A stretch of DNA of 8,331 bases from Bacteroidales bacterium (GTDB lineage: Bacteria; Bacteroidota; Bacteroidia; Bacteroidales; UBA7960), in the NCBI GenBank assembly GCA_003553005.1, contig PUPG01000051.1:1-8331 (forward strand). The letters run 5' to 3'. The notes under the pieces were generated by a model, which worked only from the letters and a program-made list of their open reading frames with translations, was not told the DNA's origin and did no database searches. A program made the translations under genes and the position numbers. Below are positions 1 through 5,715 of this stretch, one piece after another. The stretch's first letter is position 1, and each line of letters starts with the position of its first letter.

Positions 1-1008
1 ATGACTGAGAAGAATTTCTACAATATCCTCAGGGATATACGCAACAAAGTGCTTCACCCGGTATATTTCCTGATGGGAGAAGAGGGTTTCTACATTGATG
101 TGATCTCGGACTTCATTGAAGACACCGTGCTTACCGACACAGAGAAGGAGTTCAACATGAGTGTGTTATATGGCCGGGATACGGACATTCCGACCATCAT
201 CAGCACAGCCAAACGCTATCCCATGATGGCCAGCCATAACGTGGTGATCGTGAGAGAGGCTCATCACCTGCAACAGATTGACGGCCTGTTGCCCTATGTG
301 GAAAACCCGCTCGAATCGACCATCCTGGTGATTTGCTACAAATACAAGACACTCGACCAGCGCACAAAATTCTTCAAAACCCTTTCCAAAAAAGGGGTTG
401 TGTTTACCGGCAAGAAGCTGTATGACAACCAGGTCCCCGGCTGGATCTCGGATTATGTCAGCAGGCACGGGTATAAGATCGGTCCAAAAGCTTTGCAGAT
501 GCTGGCCGATCACCTGGGTACCGACCTGGGAAAAATCGTAAATGAAGCTAAAAAGCTATTTATCAACCTGAAAAAAGGATCTGAGATTACCACGGAGGTG
601 ATTGAGCAGAACATTGGGATCAGCAAAGACTTTAACATTTTTGAATTTCAGCACGCCCTGGGTACACGCAACAGCAAAAAGGCTTACCAGATCGCCAAGT
701 ACTTTGCCGACAATCCCAAAAACCATCCGTTCATCATGACCACGGCGATCTTGTATCAATACTTTTCGAAAGTCTTGTTATATCATAGTCTGCGCGACAA
801 GAGCCAGAAAAATGTGGCGGCAGCACTCGGCATCCCACCTTTTTTTACCAAAGATTATGCACAGGCAGCAAGCAATTATGCCCCTGCCAAGGTCATTGGC
901 ATATTTTCCCTATTGCGCGAATACGATATGAAGTCTAAAGGATGGAACAATGAAACAACCGATCATGGGCAGCTTATCAAGGAGCTCACCTACAACATCC
1001 TTAACTGA
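1..1008 (+). CDS. holA: DNA polymerase III subunit delta (clamp loader)
   Basis: The 335-residue product is the delta subunit of the clamp-loader complex, which opens the sliding clamp and loads it onto primed DNA in the cytoplasm. The N-terminal stretch PVYFLMGEE (residues 20-28) followed by FYID, the AKRYPMM segment near residue 70, and the helical C-terminal collar region with FADNPKNHPF (about 235-244) and NVAAALG (about 271-277) are typical of the Bacteroidota delta family. Like other delta subunits it has no intact Walker A ATP-binding loop, so it would be a non-ATPase wrench subunit. Length is normal for the family. The ATG falls on the first base of the window; the family-like N-terminus suggests it is the true start, but upstream DNA cannot be seen. 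It is the first of three same-strand genes, with 75 bp to the next. Confidence 0.95.
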   Translation: MTEKNFYNILRDIRNKVLHPVYFLMGEEGFYIDVISDFIEDTVLTDTEKEFNMSVLYGRDTDIPTIISTAKRYPMMASHNVVIVREAHHLQQIDGLLPYVENPLESTILVICYKYKTLDQRTKFFKTLSKKGVVFTGKKLYDNQVPGWISDYVSRHGYKIGPKALQMLADHLGTDLGKIVNEAKKLFINLKKGSEITTEVIEQNIGISKDFNIFEFQHALGTRNSKKAYQIAKYFADNPKNHPFIMTTAILYQYFSKVLLYHSLRDKSQKNVAAALGIPPFFTKDYAQAASNYAPAKVIGIFSLLREYDMKSKGWNNETTDHGQLIKELTYNILN

Positions 1009-1039
1009 ACAGCAGTTGGCTAGGCGCTCCTAACCTGCC

Positions 1040-1075
1040 GACATTTCGACTTTTTGACATTTTGACATTTAGACA
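1040..1075 (+). repeat. 8-bp tandem repeat, GACATTTN, about 4.5 copies
   Basis: Four consecutive octamers start at 1040, 1048, 1056 and 1064: GACATTTC, GACTTTTT, GACATTTT and GACATTTA. A partial fifth copy (GACA) follows at 1072. The array fills most of the gap between holA and the EVE-domain gene and ends 8 bp before the latter's ATG. Function is unknown. It may be slippage-prone spacer DNA or influence the start of translation. Confidence 0.8.
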
Positions 1076-1083
1076 ATAATCAC

Positions 1084-1491
1084 ATGAACTACTGGTTAGT
1101 AAAAAGCGAGCCCTCGGAGTATTCCTGGCAGCAATTTGTAAAAGATGGACGCACCCACTGGGATGGCGTTCGCAACTACCAGGCGCGTAACAACCTAAAG
1201 GCCATGAAAGTTGGTGACCTGGTGCTTTTTTATCATAGTGTAAAAGCCAGGGAGGTGGTCGGTATTGCGCGCGTGGTGCGCGAGCATTACCCCGATCCGA
1301 CAACAGATGACGACCGGTGGGTAGTCACCGATGTGGTGCCGGTAGAGGAGTTGGCCAAACCGGTAAGTCTGGATAGGATCAAAAAGGACCCCCGACTGGA
1401 AAACATTGCCCTGGTCCGGCAAGCCCGGTTATCCGTGCTGCCCCTGAAAAGGGAGGAATTCGATGCCATCGTGGAAATGGGTAACCAATAA
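1084..1491 (+). CDS. EVE domain-containing protein (thymocyte nuclear protein 1-like)
   Basis: The 135-residue product is almost entirely one EVE domain, a PUA-like fold. The diagnostic opening YWLVKSEPSEYSW (residues 3-15), WDGVRNYQARNNL (26-38) and GDLVLFYHS (44-52) are all present, as is the LVRQARLSVLP segment (110-120). EVE domains are known to bind modified bases in DNA or RNA through an aromatic pocket, and in bacteria they often act as reader modules in restriction or as stand-alone proteins of unclear role. Length agrees with stand-alone members, so the gene looks intact. It follows holA after 75 bp and precedes the cvpA-like gene by about 22-28 bp, suggesting co-transcription. Which modified base it recognises, if any, cannot be told from sequence. 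Confidence 0.93.
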   Translation: MNYWLVKSEPSEYSWQQFVKDGRTHWDGVRNYQARNNLKAMKVGDLVLFYHSVKAREVVGIARVVREHYPDPTTDDDRWVVTDVVPVEELAKPVSLDRIKKDPRLENIALVRQARLSVLPLKREEFDAIVEMGNQ

Positions 1492-1519
1492 GCCGGACTG
1501 AACGTATACACAGGTGAAT

Positions 1520-2053
1520 ATGCACACGATAGATATAGTCATTGTGGTGATTTTGCTGCTGGGGGCCATCAGGGGTTACCAGAAGGGCTTCTTTCATGAG
1601 ATCGCCACGCTGGGTGGCTTGGTCGTCGGCGTGCTGCTTGCCATCCTGGCCAGCAACCTGGTGACAGGGGTGGCTGAAACACTGGTTGACTGGAATATCC
1701 GGGTGGTCAAAATTGTGACCTTCATCATTGTCTTCATCGCAGTGGCCTGGTTGATCAGGTTGCTGGGCACCTTGATGACCAAGCTCTTCAAAGCGCTCAT
1801 GTTGGGATTTATCAACCGGCTTGCCGGTTTTACAACTGGTCTGCTGAAGTGGGGGTTGATCCTCGCTGTTTTGCTCATGGTGGTGGAGTTTTTTGACCAT
1901 GGTAGCCGGCTGATCACAGAAGAAATGCGCCAAAAGAGCTTTTTTATTCCCTACCTGGAATTCCTATATGTGTACATCACTGATATTACCGGCTTTGATC
2001 AGTTGCCAGAAAACCTGGATGCATTCAGGGATTCGAACAGCTTACACACCTAG
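1520..2053 (+). CDS. CvpA family integral membrane protein
   Basis: This small inner-membrane protein of the CvpA family (named after colicin V production) has four apparent membrane segments, at about residues 4-18, 28-48, 60-83 and 101-125 counted from the ATG at 1520. The first helix is followed by the family's conserved GYQKGFF motif, and a hydrophilic C-terminal tail of about 50 residues follows the last. The family's molecular role is uncertain; some members affect envelope stress tolerance and biofilm formation. A GTG at 1514 in the same frame would add two residues. The ATG is preferred because it gives the family-like start MHTIDIVIVVILLLG. It lies about 28 bp after the EVE gene and probably closes the holA-EVE-cvpA run. 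Confidence 0.87.
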   Translation: MHTIDIVIVVILLLGAIRGYQKGFFHEIATLGGLVVGVLLAILASNLVTGVAETLVDWNIRVVKIVTFIIVFIAVAWLIRLLGTLMTKLFKALMLGFINRLAGFTTGLLKWGLILAVLLMVVEFFDHGSRLITEEMRQKSFFIPYLEFLYVYITDITGFDQLPENLDAFRDSNSLHT

Positions 2054-2057
2054 TGCA

Positions 2058-2074
2058 GCGATTTACCCAATCGC
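2058..2074 (+). terminator. Short hairpin after cvpA, possible weak terminator
   Basis: GCGATT (2058-2063) and AATCGC (2069-2074) are perfect reverse complements around a 5-base loop, starting 4 bp after the cvpA stop. There is no clear U-run behind the stem, so it may only protect the transcript end. It sits in the short gap between two converging genes. Confidence 0.3.
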
Positions 2075-2124
2075 CATTTAAAGATCAGAGAGAGGCTCCC
2101 ACCATTAAGATTGCCATAAGGGAT

Positions 2125-2499
2125 TTAAAACGGCAGGTCGTCTTCTTCCTGGTCGCCTGGCGGCTCCTCAGAAGGCGGGGGCGCATCGAAGGGTGGCGGC
2201 GCGCCCTGCGCTGCATGGCCAGGCGCTTCGTCCGCAGCTTCCCGGGTAACCTTCCATGCCTTCACATCGGTATACCAACGCTCATTAAATTCGCGACTTT
2301 CGATATTTACCGCAGCAGTGATCCGCTCGCCTTCCTTCAAGGCAAACTGATCGATTTTATCCCCCCATGCTGCGATACATACCTTCCGGGGATATTGCCC
2401 ATCGGTTTCTACAATAAACTCCTGCTTTCTCCAGGGGCCATTCCGCCCTTCGCCACTCTTTTCCGGTAATATTCTGATGATGTTGCCGCTTATTTCCAT
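2125..2499 (-). CDS. DUF3127 family protein with OB-fold and SSB-like C-terminal tail
   Basis: The 124-residue product matches the DUF3127 family common in Bacteroidota. It begins with the family pattern MEISGNIIRILPEKSG, then WRKQEFIVET (residues 23-32), QYPRKVCIAAWGDKIDQF (35-52) and the RWYTDVKAWKV strand (74-84). This layout is that of a single OB-fold of about 85 residues. A Pro/Ala-rich linker (about 90-115) leads to the acidic tail EEDDLPF (118-124). That tail closely resembles the C-terminal tip of single-stranded DNA-binding protein, which recruits repair and replication partners. The likely role is therefore nucleic-acid binding or docking to SSB-interacting proteins, but no member's function is known to me. 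It converges with cvpA (71 bp gap) and has its own promoter upstream. Confidence 0.9.
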   Translation of the reverse strand: MEISGNIIRILPEKSGEGRNGPWRKQEFIVETDGQYPRKVCIAAWGDKIDQFALKEGERITAAVNIESREFNERWYTDVKAWKVTREAADEAPGHAAQGAPPPFDAPPPSEEPPGDQEEDDLPF

Positions 2500-2537
2500 A
2501 AAATTCCAGTGATTTTAATGCCATTCAAAGATACGTG

Positions 2538-2567
2538 CAAAAATACAAGAAAAATGCTTGCTCGCAA
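2538..2567 (-). promoter_or_regulatory. Bacteroidota-type promoter for the DUF3127 gene
   Basis: Read on the minus strand, TTG (2567-2565) is followed after exactly 19 bp by TATTTTTG (2545-2538), matching the TTG-N19-TAnnTTTG pattern of the Bacteroidota housekeeping sigma factor. The box ends 38 bp before the DUF3127 ATG. A second -7-like box, TATCTTTG (2533-2526), lies closer to the gene but has no well-placed -33 partner. Confidence 0.6.
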
Positions 2568-2590
2568 TGGTGCATCCAGACAAATATAGC

Positions 2591-2690
2591 ACATCAATAA
2601 ACTATATGTCTATATATATAACAATAATAACCATTTATTAATTATATTTATTTTAATTTATTTATTATATTTGTATGGAAACCCTATTAA
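2591..2690. other. AT-rich intergenic island
   Basis: Only 14 of these 100 bases are G or C, and 2633-2672 is 40 bp without a single G or C. It includes a TATATATATA run at 2611-2620. The flanking genes have mixed, fairly GC-rich composition. The island lies between the divergent DUF3127 gene and the unrecognised gene at 2701 and probably holds promoter and easily melted DNA. Confidence 0.75.
2666..2673 (+). promoter_or_regulatory. Candidate -7 box for the gene at 2701
   Basis: TATATTTG fits the Bacteroidota -7 consensus TAnnTTTG and ends 27 bp before the ATG at 2701. No TTG lies 19-21 bp upstream, where the DNA is pure A/T, so the -33 element is missing or degenerate. In such AT-rich DNA a chance match is possible. 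Confidence 0.4.
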
Positions 2691-2700
2691 ATGCTACTAA

Positions 2701-3312
2701 ATGAATTTACATCAGTTTATCAGCAGGCACATTCCGGGATTGCGGCTGCTGACTGTATCGCTGGAAAATTATGTGCCGGGAGCCATTTTGCACCCGGACA
2801 AGATGCGGTTTCTGGGGCACTGCCGTGACATGCTGCCTGAAGAGCCAAAAACAGCCTGGGCTTATACCAAATCCAGGGCAAGCATGTTGTACGGAACGAT
2901 CAGTTATGACAAGAAGGTGCATGGAAACACCAGGCTGCTGGGCCTGATTAATGTTTCCGGCGGATATGCGCAGGATGTAAAGGTGCAGATGGCCATTACC
3001 GACATTCGGGGCGCCTCGCTGGACATGTCACAAATTGTGTTGCAACCCAAACTCAATGCCTTGCGGCGCATCGACCGGCGCGGAAGGTGGCGGCAAATCA
3101 ACAACCGTTTTGTCGTGACCGAAACATTTTATGCACGCGAAGTGGAAGTTTCCTTTTACCGTGACAACAAGTTAATGGGGAAGGCTGAACTGGATAAGGT
3201 ATGCAAGGTAAAGATTAATGCGAACCTGGAATCGAATTGGGAAACAGACCAACGACTTGTGATCGCAAACCACGACCAGGTGCCATTCGGCGTGCGGGGG
3301 TTCCGGGTTTGA
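2701..3312 (+). CDS. Hypothetical protein, 203 aa; possible distant gasdermin-like fold
   Basis: I do not firmly recognise this protein. It has no signal peptide and no clear membrane helix. The sequence suggests a mainly beta protein with alternating hydrophobic strands, such as VKVQMAITD (93-101), RFVVTETF (136-143) and EVEVSFYRD (147-155). A basic patch lies at 122-132, rich in Arg. The order of elements recalls bacterial gasdermins, which are pore-forming proteins activated by proteolysis: a short N-terminal helix, then LRLLTVSLENYVPGAIL (14-30), a central strand pair, an FVVT strand, and a PFGVRGFRV end (195-203). Against this, it is shorter than the roughly 240-280 residues usual for them, lacks the C-terminal inhibitory peptide and N-terminal cysteine, and has no neighbouring protease. 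The start is fixed by an in-frame TAA immediately upstream (2698-2700). It converges with nnr, 11 bp apart. Confidence 0.7.
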   Translation: MNLHQFISRHIPGLRLLTVSLENYVPGAILHPDKMRFLGHCRDMLPEEPKTAWAYTKSRASMLYGTISYDKKVHGNTRLLGLINVSGGYAQDVKVQMAITDIRGASLDMSQIVLQPKLNALRRIDRRGRWRQINNRFVVTETFYAREVEVSFYRDNKLMGKAELDKVCKVKINANLESNWETDQRLVIANHDQVPFGVRGFRV

Positions 3313-3323
3313 TCCAATCCGGA

Positions 3324-4838
3324 TTATTTTCGAAGGGTCGTTTTTGTGGCTTTGGGGATTTGCTCAATGAGGTCTCCCGCGATCAGTCCTTCATGCCCCT
3401 TTCTGTTGGCGGCAAGATCTCCGGCCCTGCCGTGCAGGTAAACAGCCATCAGGCAGCTGTGCAGCGTAGAGTAGTTTTGCGCAAGCCAGGCGACGATCAT
3501 ACCCGTAAGCACATCGCCACTTCCCCCGGTAGCCATTCCGGGGTTGCCGGTAGAATTGAAAAAACAGCGGCCATCAGGTGCGATCACCACCGTATGCGCC
3601 CCCTTCAGCACGATGTGCACCTGGAAGCGGTGCGCAAGTTCAATCGCTTTATCCAGCCGGTCATGATCATTATTGGACTTTCCGGCCAGCCTGTCCAGCT
3701 CTCCCGGATGGGGCGTAAACACGGACCCTTTGGGCAAAAATCCACACCAGGTCAGGTTTTCAGCTAAGATATTCAAAGCATCTGCATCCAGCACCATGGG
3801 GACGGCAGTATTTTGTATCAGCAGCTTCAATGCCCTGGCGGTCTGCTCATGGGTTCCGATGCCCGGCCCGGTACCCACCACATGATAGCCGTTCAGGTCA
3901 GCCACCTCCGACACAAAACGCGCTTGCTCGTCGGGCACGCACATGGCTTCGGGCACGGTGGTCTGGATCACATCATACCCACAGGAAGGCAATTGGACCG
4001 TAAGCAATCCAAGGCCTGACCTTACGGCGCCACGTGCTGCCAGCACAGCAGCACCGGTCTTGCCGTAACTGCCAGCCATCAAATAAGCGTGTCCGAAATG
4101 TCCTTTGTGCGCAAACCGCTTTCTGCCGCGATAGAGGTTCCGGATATCGGAAGCCTGGAGGTAATGGTGTTTTGTTTCCGCTTGACGAATCGCTTCAGGA
4201 TGCAAGCCAATGTCGATGAGGTACCACACCCCAATGTATTGTTCGTTGGAGGCAAACATAAAAGCCAGTTTGGGCAGCTGGAAGGTCAGTGTATAGTCAG
4301 CACGGATAATGTATTTTTCATTGTTTTCCCTGTTATCCTCACAAAACAGACCGGATGGAAAGTCTATGGCGATGACCACAGCCCGCGCCGCATTGATGTG
4401 GCGCACCACTTCCGCCAGAAGCCCTTCAAGAGGCCGGGTGAGACCACTTCCCAGGAGCGCATCGATCACCAGATCATCGTCGGCGATCTCCGGCATTGAT
4501 TCACCTTCCTCTATGGCAGCATAATGCAGGTTTTTTACACCGGTAAGCCGCTTTTCATTGATCATATAATCTTCCGAAGCCCTGGCGGTGTGCTGCACTT
4601 TATACACCGTCACCTGGTGACCGGTACCGGCTAACATGCGGGCGATCACCAGGCCATCTCCCCCGTTATTGCCCATGCCGCAGAACACACGGACATGCCT
4701 TTTGCGCTTCATGTGTCGACGAATCCATTCATAACACTTTTTGGCCGCACGCTCCATCAGGTCAATGGAAGCCACGGGCTCATTTTCAATGGTATAACGG
4801 TCGATTTCACGGATTTGTGCAGCCTGGAGGATTTTCAT
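3324..4838 (-). CDS. nnr: Bifunctional NAD(P)H-hydrate epimerase / ADP-dependent NAD(P)H-hydrate dehydratase
   Basis: This enzyme repairs damaged NADH and NADPH. The N-terminal YjeF_N domain interconverts the R and S hydrates, and the C-terminal ribokinase-like domain dehydrates the S form using ADP. Counting from the ATG at 4838 (504 residues), the epimerase half shows GNNGGDG (56-62), VIDALLGSG (124-132) and DFPSG (159-163). The dehydratase half shows KGHFGHAYLMAGSYGKTGAA (245-264), TPHPGE (375-380) and NPGMATGGSGDVLTG (432-446), which carries the expected catalytic Asp442. Both domains look complete and the length is normal. The frame is open to an earlier ATG at 4883. The later ATG is preferred because MKILQAAQIREID matches the usual family N-terminus and because the facing promoter at 4850-4880 would otherwise lie within coding sequence. 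Confidence 0.95.
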   Translation of the reverse strand: MKILQAAQIREIDRYTIENEPVASIDLMERAAKKCYEWIRRHMKRKRHVRVFCGMGNNGGDGLVIARMLAGTGHQVTVYKVQHTARASEDYMINEKRLTGVKNLHYAAIEEGESMPEIADDDLVIDALLGSGLTRPLEGLLAEVVRHINAARAVVIAIDFPSGLFCEDNRENNEKYIIRADYTLTFQLPKLAFMFASNEQYIGVWYLIDIGLHPEAIRQAETKHHYLQASDIRNLYRGRKRFAHKGHFGHAYLMAGSYGKTGAAVLAARGAVRSGLGLLTVQLPSCGYDVIQTTVPEAMCVPDEQARFVSEVADLNGYHVVGTGPGIGTHEQTARALKLLIQNTAVPMVLDADALNILAENLTWCGFLPKGSVFTPHPGELDRLAGKSNNDHDRLDKAIELAHRFQVHIVLKGAHTVVIAPDGRCFFNSTGNPGMATGGSGDVLTGMIVAWLAQNYSTLHSCLMAVYLHGRAGDLAANRKGHEGLIAGDLIEQIPKATKTTLRK

Positions 4839-4849
4839 GACATCGGTTT

Positions 4850-4880
4850 TTTGTAATTGTTGTCCGGATGCGTAGCTTTG
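4850..4880 (+). promoter_or_regulatory. Bacteroidota-type promoter facing the WbqC-family gene
   Basis: TTTG (4850-4853), a 19-bp spacer and TAGCTTTG (4873-4880) match the full Bacteroidota consensus TTTG-N19-TAnnTTTG. Transcription would start near 4887, giving a leader of about 115 bases before the ATG at 5002. Confidence 0.5.
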
Positions 4881-4925
4881 CACTCGGGTTATTCGGGCAG
4901 CCAGGGATTGTATCTTTTAAGAATA

Positions 4926-4950
4926 CCTGGAAAAACAAAGCCTGGAAAAA
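4926..4950. repeat. 10-bp direct repeat CCTGGAAAAA, two copies
   Basis: Identical decamers lie at 4926-4935 and 4941-4950, 15 bp start to start, in the shared upstream region of nnr and the WbqC-family gene. The spacing is not a clean helical turn multiple. It may be a regulator site or chance. Confidence 0.4.
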
Positions 4951-4971
4951 TGCTGCCGGGGGTCTTGTATT

Positions 4972-5002
4972 CAAAGGTAGTGTCTTTTTGCCGGAATCAC
5001 AA
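4972..5002 (-). promoter_or_regulatory. nnr: Bacteroidota-type promoter for nnr
   Basis: Read on the minus strand, TTG (5002-5000), a 20-bp spacer and TACCTTTG (4979-4972) match the Bacteroidota promoter pattern. Transcription would start near 4966, leaving a leader of about 125 bases before the preferred nnr ATG at 4838. The -33 element touches the first base of the WbqC-family ATG at 5002. Confidence 0.5.
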
Positions 5003-5715
5003 TGCCTGAATTGAGAAATTGCGATCGCATGTCGACTTCATCACAGAACGTTAAATACCCTGAACTGTATCTGCCTACAGCCTATCTGCCACCGCTGGAG
5101 TATATGCTGCACCTGGTCCGTGCCGAAACCGCATGGATTGAGCTCTTCGAAACCTGGCCAAAACAAACCTGGCGCAACAGGTGCAGCATCCTGACGGCAA
5201 ATGGGTTGCTCGACCTGGTCGTACCTGTTTCCAAGCCCCTGGGCAACAGCACAATGACGAAAGACGTCGTCATCAGCGATCATGAGCCATGGCATAAAAG
5301 GCACTGGCGGGCCATCTCCGCAGCGTACAAAAATGCACCCTATTTTCTTTACTACGGCGATTTGCTTGAACCTTTCTATGCCGCTCCCCCGGCAGGCAAG
5401 ATCTGGTTGCTCAACAAGCAGCTTTTGGAGCGGCTGCTCAACGAAACCGGCATCAAAACAACACTCAGAGAAACTGCGGTGTACAAAAAAGAGGTTGCTT
5501 GCCCGGACCTTCGTGAGGACATGACCCCCAAACTGCACCGGAGGCGTCATCCCATAGCCACCCAATGGCCGCCATATTACCAGGTTTTTTCAGACAAACA
5601 TGGATTTCAATCCAATTTAAGCATTCTGGACCTCCTGTTTCACCTGGGACCAGATACAAAAGCTTACCTTGAGGAGGCAGCATCCCTGAACCGGTATCAG
5701 CTGAGGGAGGGGTAG
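5002..5715 (+). CDS. WbqC family protein
   Basis: The 237-residue product belongs to the WbqC-like family, found in polysaccharide and O-antigen clusters and also alone in many Bacteroidota; the biochemical activity is not established. Family landmarks are LPTAYLPPLEYM (24-35), WRNRCSILTANG (57-68) with the preceding KQT, HWRAISAAYKNAPYF (101-115) with YYGD, and YYQVFSDKHGFQSNLSILDL (192-211) followed by LLFHLGP. It has no signal peptide or membrane segment and is probably cytosolic. An in-frame ATG at 5029 gives a start (MSTSSQNVKYPELYL) closer to typical family lengths, so the first nine residues are doubtful. There are no glycosyltransferase or polysaccharide genes beside it here. It is divergent from nnr, and its last 19 bp overlap the end of the opposing pgpH-like gene. 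Confidence 0.88.
   Translation: MPELRNCDRMSTSSQNVKYPELYLPTAYLPPLEYMLHLVRAETAWIELFETWPKQTWRNRCSILTANGLLDLVVPVSKPLGNSTMTKDVVISDHEPWHKRHWRAISAAYKNAPYFLYYGDLLEPFYAAPPAGKIWLLNKQLLERLLNETGIKTTLRETAVYKKEVACPDLREDMTPKLHRRRHPIATQWPPYYQVFSDKHGFQSNLSILDLLFHLGPDTKAYLEEAASLNRYQLREG

Noticed and set aside
1379..1933. 184-residue minus-strand reading frame opposite the cvpA-like gene
   Set aside because: It is a low-complexity frame (many His, Gln and Asp) lying antisense to a clear membrane-protein gene, with no recognisable family.
2053..2469. 138-residue plus-strand reading frame abutting the cvpA stop
   Set aside because: It lies antisense to the well-supported DUF3127 gene and has no family resemblance.
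3316..3325. Palindrome AATCCGGATT between the 2701 gene and nnr, considered as a bidirectional terminator
   Set aside because: A perfect palindrome without a central loop makes a poor RNA hairpin, and only a short T-rich stretch follows on one side.
3237..3767. 176-residue plus-strand frame overlapping the end of the 2701 gene, considered as a frameshifted extension
   Set aside because: Almost all of it is antisense to the conserved dehydratase domain of nnr, and its translation has no family-like features.
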